Shown: positions 1-12,639 of the stretch, in pieces
Position numbering within the stretch: position 1 is the first letter of the stretch
Layout: each line of letters opens with the position of its first letter
Assembly (NCBI RefSeq): GCF_958450345.1
Contig: NC_088780.1
Location: 94,066,226 to 94,130,225 of the forward strand
Reading direction: 5' to 3'
DNA length: 64,000 bases
From: Calliphora vicina
Lineage: Eukaryota > Arthropoda > Insecta > Diptera > Calliphoridae
Position numbers and translations under genes: made by a program
The notes under the pieces: generated by a model
Databases searched by the model: none
Told to the model about the DNA's origin: nothing
Seen by the model: only the letters and a program-made list of their open reading frames with translations

Positions 1-899
1 TATTTTCTTTCATTTAGATCGGCGACACGTGTATCTTCTGATGATTGTAGTCATGTACAGCTCTACAAAATCTAATTACTCAGAAAATTTTTGTGTTTTT
101 TGTTTCTATATTCTACTGAACGTTAATAAATTTGGCCATGACATGTAACCTTTAAATATTACATGTGTCTTTTTAGTTACAAAAAGGACTAAGGCAAAAA
201 AATCGTTATTTTGTTTTTTTTATTGCTAAATATGAAAACATGCTCAAAATTAAAAGCAAACTTAACTAAACAAGAAAATTGATTTAGTTGTATCTACTAT
301 AGTTTGTTATTAAACAATTATTCATTGTCTTGTTTTACAAGTCTCACCAGCAATCAATATTATTGATTTATTTTTACAACAAGGATATTGTTTTTCTATT
401 CCTCAAATCCTTTTGATTATTTATTGTATAGACTATATAGCAATTTCCTGGTTTATTGTTAGTTTAACCACTTGAGCAATAATAATTGTATAATAACAAA
501 TAATAGAGCAAAGTTATATTATTGCAAATAAAAAGAAAATAACAAATTGTAAGAGAAACAAACACCAACACACTAAAACCGTTTTAAAATGCTTAAATTT
601 TCTTTAAAAACTGTTAGATTAATTTAAAGTTTAACTAATATTATTATTAAACATAGATTATCTTATATTACGGTTAATCAAGGCTTAAACTATTATTATT
701 AAACTGGTGACTTAAAGTAAGCTTTATATGATGGTCTACAACTTTAAAAGCTCTCCTAAATAGAGAGTTTATTTGGTCGTATAAAAGCTTCTCAAGCATG
801 AAAAATTAATTTTTTGTTCGTCATCAATATACTATTTTTCAACTGGTTATACACAACATTTTCTGTAGATAAAACTGTTATACACGTAATTTTTACAGC

Positions 900-1800
900 C
901 AAAATTTTTACATACTAGCATATCCCGGTGCACTTCGCTACCCCTAACCTAGTAAAATTAAAAAAATATGAATGGAAATACGAAAATAAGAATCTCTCAA
1001 TTACAGTTCATATTCGAAAATAACTAACAAATTTTGTATGGGAGATACCACTCCACTGCTCTGATCGCACCGATTTTTAAACCTTTTATGTAAATATCAA
1101 GCTTAGCTAAACTTCGAACAGGGAACAGGGAATAAATTCGTTTTTAGCTAACCTCCGTAGAATGAATAAATTGATTGATACAGAGTTTAAATTCTTTTAG
1201 AATTATAAATAGTTCTCCAGATATTCAAAATTAATTATTTACTTTGTGCCACAACCACTAATGCAATCCCGACCATTTTCAGTCAATCTGTGTAAAATGG
1301 TAAGAGAGCTATGCGGACAAAATTTGAAGAACCTTGCAATTATTACTTTGTATTTAATTATCCTTTTCCGACCCCTCCTATTTTGGGTGCTATGCCCTCT
1401 AATCTAATTCCATCTATATTCAGCTAAACTCCGCACAGTAATAATAAATTAATTCGCTAAAAGTTTAAACACTTTTACAATTATAGTTCTACAGATATTC
1501 GAAAGTAATTATATACTTTCCAATCCCGAACAATTTAGTGAAACTATGCAAAATTATAAAAGAGCCATTTAGACTAAGTTTGAAGAATCTTGCAATTATA
1601 GTTCACAAAATATTTAGAAATAACTATTATGTACTTTGTATGGGAGACCACTCACCATTTTTTCCGACCCGTCCCATTTTCGATTAAAATTCATGCAGTG
1701 AGAAGTAATTGATTCGTATAAAGTTTGAAAACCGTCACAATTAAATTTAGTTCTGCACATATTATAAAATAACTATTTACTTGTATGTACAATTACATAT
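900..1800. repeat. Degraded dispersed repeat of unknown class
   Basis: It begins near 914 with CTAGCATATCCCGGTGCACT, a GC-rich start of a type widespread in insect genomes, followed by internally repetitive text (repeated ATAGTTCT-CAGATATTCGAAA and TTGAAGAA-CTTGCAATTA units). A similar start, CTAGCTGAACCCGGTCCGCG, lies at 31668. The class is not resolved. Confidence 0.45.
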
Positions 1801-1836
1801 TTAACCCCATATGCATACACAGTTTTTAAATTTGTC

Positions 1837-1888
1837 AAAGGTTTATAAAACAAATTTTGAATGGAAATTTTGTTTTATAAACCTTTGA
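1837..1888. repeat. Short inverted repeat
   Basis: TCAAAGGTTTATAAAACAAA at 1837 pairs with its complement ending at 1888. A third copy of the motif is at about 22200-22220, so this is part of a dispersed repeat. Confidence 0.6.
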
Positions 1889-2102
1889 TAGTTAGAAAAT
1901 ACAAAAAACACCTTGAAATATATTTTTTAAGGCGACTTTAAATTACTAAGGTCTTCTCCTTTGTGTGCTATAACAACTCTCACTTAAAACAGAGCGAAAT
2001 CAATAATGTTTAATTGTTTCTCTTATTTATTTACAACAAATTGGACAAACATGCATTGCTTTGTTTACTTTTTAGCTTAAGGTTCACATGTACACGTTTT
2101 TG

Positions 2103-2733
2103 CATATCGACGCCTCCATTCTATAACGTTCTAAGTGAAATTAGAACGTTTTTAAGCTTCTTGAATTTTTGAATCCTACGTTCTCTAATTTAAATACTGT
2201 CAAAATTCGGTTAAGATGGGCCGATCCGTTCCAAAGTTATAAGCATAAATATACTTAGACTACACATATAGTCGTATAAATTTTCCATTCTAAAATGTAG
2301 TAAGTATACTTAGAATACTTTAGCTGGAACAATTTTAAATTGACTTGAAAACTAAGTTGACTTAGTATGTTATGAAAGGGACATTTCTTAGCGTTGTGTT
2401 TTTTATGTGTATTTGGTATGTTCATATGTATACTTAGGTGAATAAGTTAAAAACAATAGACCTATCAAAAATATGCTAAGTAAACTTAGACGACCAATAG
2501 CCAATATTTTATCCGTGCTAAAACATTCTATATCATTTTTTGCTATGATCCAATTCAAATTTGAAAATTCAGAAAATACTGTAAAAATTCTACTCAAATT
2601 CTAATAAAAACAGTGAAAGAACAAATGGCATATCTTATATAGTTTACGAGATATCTAGTGAAAACTTTGAGAGCTCGTAACTCAAAACTAACTTTTTCGA
2701 CTTAGAATGTTATAGAATGGAGGCGTCGATATG
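2103..2733. mobile_element. Inverted-repeat element, 33-bp termini
   Basis: The ends CATATCGACGCCTCCATTCT... (2103-2135) and its complement at 2701-2733 match at 32 of 33 positions. The 630-bp interior has short repeated motifs around TATACTTAG and GTAAACTTAG but no convincing coding frame. The start CATATCGA resembles the family nested at 20577. Confidence 0.75.
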
Positions 2734-3349
2734 TGTTAGTAACATCTTTAAACGCTTATAACTCCTAAAAAACTGAACCGATTTCAATAAAATAACAAAA
2801 ACAGGATGGATTATCACACCTTTGCGTCTTTGCAACATTCAAATTAAACAAAAACGAAAGTAAAGAAGATTAACACGACATGAACGGACATGCTAATTTT
2901 GAGCAAAAAAATATTTCTGAGTCTATAAGAATGTGTAAATTTGTATTTTTAACAAAAACTACTGAAAATTTATTCTAAGTATCAAATGAGTTGCGGGAGT
3001 ACTTTGATAGTATATATAAAAAAGAAGATTACTCTTTAGTACCAAACATGGATGATATATTAAGTACAATTATACCTATTTCAGTTTAACCATGGATCTC
3101 AAGAGTACAATAGTACTCCAATGACTGTTTCAAAACAATAAAATGACAAATAACAGAATTGAAATCAAGTTTTTATTACACATTTGTTTAAAAATTTTCG
3201 ATTTTTCAGTAAGTATCTTCAAATACAATAGATTTTACAACATTTCAGTATAGGTATTAATTTTAGTAAATTTTTGTATAACAGTGAAAATACCATTTAT
3301 CATTCCTGGTAGCAACTTTAAAAAACATTCGTTCATGGAAAAAAAATGT

Positions 3350-3600
3350 TCCCAATAATTCTGTTTTGCGGTTTCAACATCGTGGATGATCGGCATTTCT
3401 CACATTTCGAATATGGAAGAAACCGAGTTTTTCTCCTCGAATAGCCGGTTTTTTTCTAAAAGTGTGTTTTTATGAGTTTTAGTGTATTAAAAACTTTAAA
3501 ATATATTCAAATTCATTGAAATTAAATTGAAGTCATAAAATATCAACCACTCATTTTTAGAAAAAATGGAATTTTAATTTTAAAATGCTGTGGTCAGTAA
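3350..3600 (-). repeat. Fragment of the ACCGGTT-type element found complete near 38-40.7 kb
   Basis: Blocks such as CTCCTCGAATAGCCGG, TTTTATGAGTTTTAGTGTAT and CATAAAATATCAACCACTCA reappear inverted at 40600-40680 and 39545-39590. Truncated, with no intact termini. Confidence 0.55.
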
Positions 3601-3950
3601 ACGTATTGGGGTGGTGGCATTCGTGTACTGATCGTTGGTCTCGGTTCTCGGTTCTCGGTTCTCGGTTGATGTAAATTGTGTGTGATTTCAGATCACACAC
3701 TCTGACTTTTATCGGCCGGAGCTTTCGAAGTCAGAGATCATATATCGGACAGGATTACCAGGCCGGATGTTGCTGCTTTGATAATTGTCCGGGGCTTGTT
3801 AATTGACCATCTAACTCATGGATGGCAGGGATTATATAGCCCGAATTATGTTATTCTCTGCATGTAGAAATGGACGTAGTTAATTGAATTGCGAATGAAC
3901 TGGCAATTAATGTTTGGATCGAACTCATATCTCCTGCTGCTACAATTCTA
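3601..3950. other. GC-richer non-repetitive block; unknown
   Basis: Stands out from the AT-rich surroundings. It has four tandem copies of a TCTCGGT heptamer-octamer (3635-3668), an inverted repeat TGTGTGAT-5-ATCACACA (3678-3700), and several GGCC/CCGG motifs. No open frame spans it on either strand. It could be a regulatory module, a diverged repeat or part of an untranslated exon; nothing here decides. Confidence 0.3.
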
Positions 3951-4046
3951 ACAACTAAAGCTATGTTTCCGCATACACCGTAATCGGCACCGAAAACGAA
4001 ATTCCATACATTTGCACCGAAAAAAAGTTCGTTTCAGAACATTTTT

Positions 4047-4368
4047 TACGATGTATCCCAGGTAAACTCGACTTATGTTACCGTAACCATATACAATTTT
4101 TGAAAAGTTCTTTAATAATATTATGGTCACAGTTATTATGTATATGATTGCGGCAACCATTATATGTTTGTAGTAAATAAATATATGTTTACGACAACAA
4201 TGAGCATGATGAATCATTATATGATTGATACAATCATGTGAATCGTAATCGTTTAACATATTATGGTTGCCGCAATCATATCGATAATTGCAATGACCAT
4301 AATATTGTTAAAAAAATTTTAAAATGGTTACGTTAAACATGTACAAATATATTTTATCTCTGGGTGTA
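4047..4368. mobile_element. Imperfect fold-back (hairpin) element
   Basis: The arms around 4114-4166 and 4259-4314 pair through blocks such as ATGATTGCGGCAACCAT and its complement, and outer blocks (CCCAGGTAAA and TTTATCTCTGGG) extend the pairing. The interior carries ATGATT/AATCAT repeats. Noncoding. Confidence 0.65.
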
Positions 4369-4369
4369 T

Positions 4370-5800
4370 AATTTTACAGCAGTCTAATAAACAAATTTTG
4401 CAACAACTATAATGCATCACTAACGCCCTTCGCTTTGAACATATTTCGTAATTTTTTACACAACATTTCACCCACTAACCACGACCTAAAGACAGACTCC
4501 CAGACGACGAAGACTACCTACCAAACAACTAAATAATGTTGACATGATTTTCTTTATCTATTTGTCTATTTTTCATTTGTCTTTATTTGCAGATAACTTA
4601 TGTAGAAATGTGTGAACTAATGACAGAACAACAACTGACATGACAATCTATTGTTTGTTACACAATTTCATTTGGATACATACATAAATTTAACTTAATA
4701 AACCCATGTAATGTTAGAGTATTTAAATGTAATTGTGTTACACTAGTAACTTAGTTACAATGCATTGAGTGTAGAGTGTTAACTAAGTTATAAGATTTTT
4801 ATTGGCTTAAATAAAAACAATTTTAAAATCTACATCAACAGGTAACTGGTTTTGCTTATGTTTCCAACATGTTGCATGTTGCGTTAGCAAACAACTTATG
4901 TTCATTAACAGTTTGTTGCAGCTCTAACGATTTTATGTAAGTTTTTTGTCATTTTTCTCTGCTCACATTGCTGTATTTCATTGAGGTTTATTCACCTGTA
5001 AATTTTGTGGTTTGCTACCATTTTATTTGTATTCATTTCCATTTAAATTGTTTAGCCATTTGTAACGTTTGTTCGCATAAAATTTCACACAAAAAAGGGA
5101 GACATTCTATATAGTTTTGTGTATTTTATTGTCACTTCCTTTAGTTTTCTGTCTATTTGCATGATTCACCACAAAATGGTTTAGTCAGCTTTTGTTTGGT
5201 GTTTTTTTTCTTCTGTGTTTTGCAATAAAAGCCAGGATGTTGGCAACATAGACATACCTGCTGCCATGCCATTAAATGAGAAAACCTATAATTGATCTCT
5301 ATTCTTGATAAAAAAAAAAGAAATCAGGGGGGTTTTAGGGTTAAAATGTTAAACAAAGAGAGTTAAAGCATTTGTTTAAATGCTGAAATTAATACTAATA
5401 TGAGAAAAATGTATGAGAAATAGTTTTTAAATTTAAAACTATTGGCTTTAATCACTGATGTTCGTTGCCAGTGACAGTCTGTATCAATCGAAAGTTTTTT
5501 CCCCAGGAAAAACTGAAATTTTAATTTTGAAATGCTATAAGATAAAATATGTAGCATTAGAGATGTTTTTGTAGATCTCTTCTTACAGATTCCATATATA
5601 TAAATATCTTTCTAATCGGATCGAAAACAAAAATTTGGCTTCTTTTTTAATTTTTCTTATATCTTTGGTGTTTAAAGTCCAAATTCAAAACTTAAACTTC
5701 AACTACATCTCCTCTATAGCAATGTGAAATTTCATTAAAATCGGATTATCTCTTTAGAAGTTACAGATTTATTTCCACATTTTTCAGAAATAATTGGCAC
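4370..5800. other. Intergenic or intronic, no feature seen
   Basis: AT-rich sequence with no recognisable coding or terminal structure. Only weakly repeat-like text appears at 5560-5800, with a phrase (GATCTCTTCTTACAGATTCC) typical of old dispersed elements. Confidence 0.4.
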
Positions 5801-5810
5801 AATATTTTGC

Positions 5811-6029
5811 ATGAAGGTCTTTATCTTGACTTGTTTCAACTCGTTAAGAATTAAAGCCGACCGAAGCGATGTCAATTGGCCGACTAGTGATTTAAACTAT
5901 TTTCTCTGGAGCTATTTGAACGGACCACAAAAAACTCACGATCTAAAGCATGACAAACGGCGCTGCATTGATGAGATAAACGATGAAATTTTGCAAAATG
6001 TGGTTCAAAAGATTGTCTCGCACTTTTGA
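5811..6029 (+). pseudogene. mariner-like transposase C-terminal relic
   Basis: A 72-codon open frame contains NWPTSDLNYFLWSYL followed by a basic/acidic helical tail. This resembles the end of mariner-like transposases, where an NWPPRS-DL-PLD-FLWG block carries the last catalytic acidic residue. Here that block is degenerate (the PLD is lost), no upstream catalytic domain is readable, and no inverted termini were found, so it is a dead fragment. Family placement is by pattern only. Confidence 0.5.
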
Positions 6030-9000
6030 TTATAATTTTTTTTCTACTAAACCAATTTTGCTGATTTTCAATAGCAAACTGCCTAGGACAATGATATAAA
6101 TTTTAGATTAATCTTAATATTTTCGGTTTCGTATAATGGATGTGAGAGTGTTTTACACAGACAGTTAAGCGGACATTTCTAAATGGACTTGAATTCCATA
6201 AGAATTAAGATTATTTATACATTTTACATCATTAGAATAATATTTCTAAGTGAATTAGATAAAACGACAAGCTAATTTATATCTTTCTACATAAATATTT
6301 TAGCTTAAAGTGGAAAAATTTTGAAATGCTACAAAAGTAAGCGATAACTAAACAATTATTTATTTTCTAACGTATTTCTTTAGTGAGATAAATTATTTTA
6401 GGAAGAGTTACAGTCATTATTACCAGCTATTTCTACATGTAGCAGTGAAATAAACTTATTTAAGCTAAAGAATATAAGAATGACTGGAACAATGCTCAAC
6501 ATGTTGCCACATTTAAAAACTTCTCTAGAATTTTAATCAACATATTGTCTTTAATATAAATCCTAATGTTTTAGGACTTCATTTATATAAAGTTTTTGCA
6601 TTAAGCATGAATTTGCAACTTTAAATTCTTTGTTTTCAAAAATGATTACTGCATTAGTTAGGATTATTTATTTCTATAAATAGCCAGTCCCAACTTTTTG
6701 CTTCAATTCATCTTAGTTAATAGTTAGTTAATTTAACTGCAAGCCTTAATGTAATTAGCCTTTCTAAAAGAAAAAACAGTCTTGGCTGCAATGTCATTAA
6801 ACTAATGAATTGCAAAACTATAATTGTGTTTCTGCGTTTTTAGTAGTTTTTATTATAATTATGAACATGTTCAAAGTATGTAAACAAAACCCTTTTTTAA
6901 CGGCGAGAATTTTAAATAGAAATCATGTCATTTAAAAAATTTAGATTAAGGGCTTGATTCAGTTAAAGCAATTGAACAGAAAAGACTACAAAAACAGAGT
7001 ATTTCTCATTTATATTTAATAAATTCGGAACTAATGGACATACATAAATGGTCAATCAGTAAGGCTTACAGATAATTGAATACTAATAATTTTTAATAAC
7101 AAATTATTGAAAAATTACTCCTGCGAATTTTGGTTGCAAAACCACGAAATGACAGAAAATACAAAACGAGCCTTAAATGATTAAAATCTGTCCACAACTT
7201 TTGATTTTATTCCCAAAAAATAAACAAATATCCACTAATATTTTAACAAAATACATACATATTTTAACAAAATACATAACTCGCAGTGTTCTCCTTTGAT
7301 TAGTACTGCAATAGTCGGCAATGCCGTGCACAAAAATATATTACAAAACGGCAAGGTTCTATAAATTTTCTGTTGTTGATTTTGAATCCATAAATTTGAC
7401 TAGTGGAAAAGATAAGTTATATGTATTATATATCAACGTATAGGAAATTCTGTCTTCTTTTCAAAAATATATGCAATTTTAAAGAATTAAAAAATTTATA
7501 GAATACTTTTTGGAAAAATATGGGAAACAATTTTAAATTGTTATTAGAGGATATTTATTTGCATTATCTTTTGTTTATAAAATCAAAAGTTGTGGACATA
7601 TTTTAATCTTTTGGAGCTTTTTTTGTTTGGAACTTTGTATAAGCTTAGAAAAAATTAACAGCATAGCTCTGTTATCCAATTTTTCATGCCGTTTTAAAAA
7701 ACAAAAATTTCGAAAATTTGCTAAAAAATAATTTTTTGTCTGCCAAAAAAAAATTTATATTTCTAAAGCGTTTACGAAGATTAAAAACTTATTAAGCCGC
7801 ACTTAAAGGTAATTTTATCGCGGAATTTCGTTTTTTCAGCTTATTCAATGAACTAAACCATTTTTGAGTTAAGCGAACATATATTGTGCAACCTCCTCCA
7901 TTTTCGAAATAACGAGCTAACGAGGACATATGACTAATAGCAGACTGGGGTATTCACACGGTCTGCTATTATTTATTTTATATATAAATGTATGATAACA
8001 CTGTGCTAGTTGAAAAACTGTCAAGGTTGGAAACCGAAATGAAAAGTATCTGTAACGGTATTCATTAGGTATTAAGGTATTCAATTTACTTTTATTTCAG
8101 TTTCTTAATATATTTCCTCCATATTTATTGTTTACTGGCCGTTTATTTAGTTCTAGATCTTACTACTTGTTTGTATTACAAGTAGTAACAATTGTTTTAA
8201 TTCATTGTTTTTGTTTGCTAAATATCTGTCTGTCCCTCCGCCTTTGGATTCTATAACCATAAACAAACTACTACTGCTGCTGTTCATTTGTTTGTTTAAA
8301 TAAACTAATGAATGCATTGGCAATTCTCTTACAATACCATATGACGATGACTAAACCTCCATCCAACCAGACCATTTAAAACAAAACAACCCATAGACCG
8401 ACCGACCAACCAACAGTCCAAGTATTTGTTCTTTTACAGCAACTCAAATAAAAGTTTGAACTTTGTTTTAGCACGTAATATTTTGTATACACAATTGCTA
8501 ATTTTTTTATTTAGCAAAAAAAAAATAATAAAAAAAAAAATTTATAATCATTATCAAAAACCACAAAACAGAAAAAAAGAGTTATAAAAAACGATTAAAC
8601 CTTTAAACAAAAACTACATAGAAACATGTAGAGGAATTTAAAGCAGTGCTCGGCTTACAGAGAACTGTTTTGTAATCTAACCAACTATGGATTCTTATTT
8701 CATAATAAACTGGGATGATATTTGTGCTATGAACAGCTAATAAACTGCTTCTTGTGGCTTTGACTGCCGACCACTGTTTTCAAGGCATCCCGGTTTTTTA
8801 TAATATTTACATAAATATTTCCATATATATTTTTTTATTAGCAAACGGTAAAAATGAAGTAATAAAAAATAGCAATTAATTATTGTTAAAATACCTGGAA
8901 TTTATGATTATTTTCTTTGTTCAACAAAAAACTGGCACGAATTCTATAAAATTTGCATTTATAATTTATGCTTGCTGTTAGATCATATATAAACAAATTG

Positions 9001-9470
9001 TTTTCCTTTTTTATAATAATGACCAGAATAAATTGTTGGCTTTCTTTTCTACATTTTTTCAATTATTTTGACCCAAGTCAATCATCAAGTTGTAGTATTT
9101 GAAATTCAAAATTATTCTTTTGCTAGAACTTCTACTCAATTGAAGTTTTATTGTTGTCTACTAATTGTCATAGTTGTCAGTTTAGCTGATAAGTTTATTT
9201 AAAAATCTAGGTTTAAATTTAAATATTTATTGATTAAAATGTGAAATAAAACGGAGAAGAGAATAGAAATGATGATGTTAAGATTTCAAATATGATTAGA
9301 AAACTATGTTGTGAAAGCAGTTTTTGTGCAGTATTTAGAAATATTGAAAAAGTTTCACGATAAGCATTTTCAAATCTGCCTTCCTACTTATAATATTGTT
9401 ACGAAATTGTACTTGAATTCAAATATAACGGTTTTAACTGCTGGTTTTAAGTTGCATAATATTTTTCAAC
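6030..9470. other. Intergenic or intronic, no gene seen
   Basis: AT-rich, no supported gene. At 7937-7972 there is a short inverted repeat, AATAGCAGAC...GTCTGCTATT, enclosing GGGGTATTCACACG. A copy of its core (GGGGTATTCACACGGTCT) lies at 52096, so it is probably a remnant of a small element. A-runs occur at 8510-8545. Confidence 0.4.
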
Positions 9471-9482
9471 CTTTCCATTTTA

Positions 9483-9912
9483 TGTTAACAGCAGTTAACA
9501 TATCTGTGGATATTATTGATATAGCTGTGAAACATACAACATTGAATAAAAGCTTTGAGTTGAGCATTGTTTGTAGGTATGGCAACACTAAATGATTAAG
9601 CTGCTAACATTAACATCAAAAGCTCTAGCATTCGAATATACTAGTTTTAAGATCATTGTGGAAATAGAGTTTTCTAGATGGTAATGCAGTGTATATAAAT
9701 TGGCTGTGAGAACACCAAACAGTCAGTCTAATTTGAAGCATCGTTAAGTAAAGTGTGCTGTATATTATTTTTGTACATTATAAAGTGTGTTTTTAAAGTG
9801 TGTAATTTAAGTGTGTGTATTAAAAACGTGTACATAGTTGTATAAAAATACATAGTGACAATTTAAAATGTTATTGTTGTACATTTGAATGAATAAATAA
9901 ATAGTTGTTACA
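9483..9912 (+). mobile_element. Candidate solo LTR
   Basis: Built around the core promoter at 9692-9728 and the AATAAA signal near 9892. The proposed ends TGTTAACAGC and GTTGTTACA have TG...CA form, but matching target duplications were not found, so the limits are guesses. The short frame at 9311-9595 crossing the left end is judged a chance frame. Confidence 0.35.
9692..9728 (+). promoter_or_regulatory. Well-formed core promoter: TATA box plus initiator
   Basis: TATATAAA at 9692-9699 lies 31 bases before the A of an initiator TCAGTC (9723-9728, A at 9725), the canonical fly spacing. No open reading frame of note follows. About 165 bases downstream AATAAATAAATA (about 9890-9902) offers a poly(A) signal. 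This compact arrangement is typical of a retrotransposon long terminal repeat. Confidence 0.55.
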
Positions 9913-10984
9913 ATTTTAAACTACTAAACTGCTTTTATTTGCAATCAAAAGTATTCGGTTTATTTAATGGAATTAAACCAACGTTTTTAAAAGGTAAAAA
10001 CGTAACAATATATTGTAGCATGCTGTAAGCAACTTTGCTTAAAATTAACTGGTTTACCGTACGATTCATGGTGAAATGGTTGTTACAAGGTAATGCAAAT
10101 AATAACCTATTGATATAAAATTGAAACGTTTGAAAGGCTTTTAACGTAACCATAAATATCAAAAGCTTTATTCACAACAACATTTTAAACTTAACAAAGA
10201 TTAGTAAAACAGAATTTGTATTAAAATTTTGTTTATGATAGTAAATTTTATTATTTTTGTAATACTAACTTTCAACAGTCGTTTCAACGTTGAAGTATTT
10301 ATATTAAACAAAACACTTTCATTTTTCTCTGAATATTTTTTTATTAAAGAAAAAAATGCTGTTGCATTTAGCACTTGAAATAATTAAAACAAGTTTTTAT
10401 TTCAAAAAAAAAAAAAATGTATTTATTCAACATTTTATTAAAAGCAAACACACACCTCAATATGTTTCTATTCTTTAATGAAAAACAAACAAAACTCCCC
10501 TTTTCCTGAACAGAAAGTGAGTGTCATTAAAGAATTGAGGAAAAAAACCTTCTGCTGCACAAACAACAAACATAGAACTTTAAGAACAAAAGCAACAAAA
10601 AAAAACACTCTATCAAAATATAATTGACAACCTTAAGAACACTTTTCAATATGAATATGAACAGCTATACATAATTATGTATTAGGATGGCCCCCAAAAT
10701 ATTTCCCAATAAACTGAAAATTTGGTTTGTTTTTTCAAATTATTTCCAAAAAATATTGAATATGTTACCTAGGATTTTGCTATTGAAAATTTTAATGAAT
10801 TCTGGAGATTGAAAAGGTCTCAATCTGCCAAATCGGTTAATAAGAAATATAAGTGATCGCTAGGAGACATTTGTGAATTTTGAATTGTTCTATTATTAGC
10901 ACTACATCCGGTGATTCATTTAGATTTTTTTTGTAATTTTAAATAAAATATTTAAAATATAATTGCATGACATTTACTTTTTAA
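9913..10984. other. Intergenic or intronic, no feature seen
   Basis: AT-rich with homopolymer A-runs (10405-10418); no coding, RNA or terminal structure recognised. Confidence 0.4.
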
Positions 10985-11144
10985 AGATAATTTCATTAAA
11001 ATGATTGCCGAGACCTCATTGTAAGCGGAAGATCCATTATCCGATCACTCTTACCGGCATCGAGTAATGTTGTAGCTGACTTATCGATGAAGACAAAAGA
11101 CAATCATCCAGAGGTGAGATATCACACGATCTTGGCGACCAGTT
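10985..11144 (-). pseudogene. mariner-like transposase C-terminal relic
   Basis: On the minus strand, 11144-11121 encodes NWSPRSCD and continues ISPLDDCLL, a clear match to the NWPPRSCDLTPLD-FLWG block around the third catalytic residue of mariner-like transposases. Past this point the frame is broken by indels and stops. Only the C-terminal part is recognisable. It is probably the same family as the relic near 5.9 kb, in opposite orientation. Confidence 0.6.
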
Positions 11145-11405
11145 GACATTTCTGGAACTCGAAATTATTTTTACCAAAATTATTTCTTATGAAAACCATT
11201 GTTTTCGTAAAACATTTCTCACAGAACGCTGATTTTCGTAATAAAGTTGAATAATTTGGGGACGTTGTTGTGGTTTGAGTCCAAAGCGAAAATATGAGGA
11301 AAATAAAAAGGTAACAGAAATCTTCATTTATTACCTCCCCCCAAATAGTTGATCTGGTACCACTCCTGCACCAGTCACACGTGATCTATGAAAACACCTC
11401 CAAAT

Positions 11406-11853
11406 CAGTGATGTTCACGCCATACAACAATTGTTTGAAAAATTTACACACATTTGTTATGCTCTTTTAAACACTTGTGTTCATTCATCGCTGAGCATGC
11501 GAAGAAAACACATGTGTGCGGACCATCGTCATTTTTTTCAGAAATTTATTAAGCATTGTTGTTGGTTGTTTTTGTTCGAAGCATAGCAAACACTCGCGTT
11601 TCAATTACAATTGAACACAATAAAACAAAGTCAGAAATAAATACAAAATTTAAGAGAATTTCGGACTTACAATGTATATTTTTTCATTTTTTGCTTGAAG
11701 TTTAAATTACTTCATTTAATAAATTGGTTTTATTTGACAAAAATTCTAAATCTAAACATTCTTCATTTTGTTATTATTTTAAGTGTTTGACATTATGTTT
11801 GCTGGGTAGCTCTCTCACGAATACATCTTCATTTTTATTTTTGAACATCACTG
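11406..11853. mobile_element. Non-autonomous hAT element with 8-bp target duplication
   Basis: The ends CAGTGATGTTCA (11406-11417) and TGAACATCACTG (11842-11853) are perfect 12-bp inverted repeats. Identical 8-bp flanks CTCCAAAT lie at 11398-11405 and 11854-11861. The 448-bp interior has no coding content. Target duplication length and CAG start place it in hAT. Confidence 0.88.
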
Positions 11854-11861
11854 CTCCAAAT

Positions 11862-12386
11862 GAGTAATACTTTAATTCTGTACCTTATACCATCGTATTT
11901 GGTTGGGAAGGAAGTGACGACAAAGTAGACAATTCGTCTGTTTTACTTCGCAATGAAGTGAGAGCCATTGACTGTGAATACAGAACGTTTTGAATGGACA
12001 AACGTTGCGCTATGCTTGAGAAATGCTATTACAAGTTGGTTGTGGTATGCGGATCTTAATATATTTGTATTAAAATCAGTGCACTGTTTATCAATGGGAT
12101 CTCATGCCGTCTCCACAATTGTGAACTTCAAACAAAATCTGCCCTTGACTACCGCTCATCCTGTTGCTTGATCATGTATGGAGAACATAGTCTCTCAAGG
12201 GATCCTAATCTCTGCATGCTAAAAAAGCTCCCGGATCAGTAAAATGTTTATCACTTGGATCTCCACAACTGCTCTGCATTTCTATTGTTGCAGTCGAACA
12301 AAATTAGTTCATTTCCTCATTTGGATTACAGAGTCTTTGCCAGTTTGCGCATTACCTTACGGGTTCTATAGAGAAGGCAATACGTA
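11862..12386. other. Higher-complexity segment between two DNA elements; unassigned
   Basis: Base composition is more balanced than the flanks, as in old coding or LINE-derived DNA. Frames such as 11968-12171 (+) do not match any family I recognise and are interrupted by stops. Possibly a further retroelement relic. Confidence 0.3.
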
Positions 12387-12634
12387 CACAGAGAAAACAG
12401 ATTCGTAATAGCAACCGAATTTGTTGCCAATCGAATGATTCAGTTGCACGCATAGAATTTTTCGGTTCCATTAACAGAAATTCAGTTAATAAAAGAAGAA
12501 TTTCGGTTGAAGCAAGCAAACTTTTGATAACTCTTCCAAAGTTTTGTAACCACAACTGTAAACTTCGGCCACTAAGGTGGAATCATTCGATTAGCAACAA
12601 ATTCGGTTGCTATCACGAATCTGTTTTCTCTGTG
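12387..12634. mobile_element. CACAGAGAAAACAG-type MITE, copy 1 (TA target)
   Basis: 248-bp element beginning CACAGAGAAAACAGATTCG and ending in its inverted match, flanked by TA on both sides. The terminal inverted repeats run about 60 bp and include blocks reading GCAACCGAATTTGTTGCC. One of four copies here (also 32400, 32841, 45221). The TA duplication suggests mobilisation by a Tc1/mariner-type transposase. Confidence 0.85.
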
Positions 12635-12639
12635 TATTA

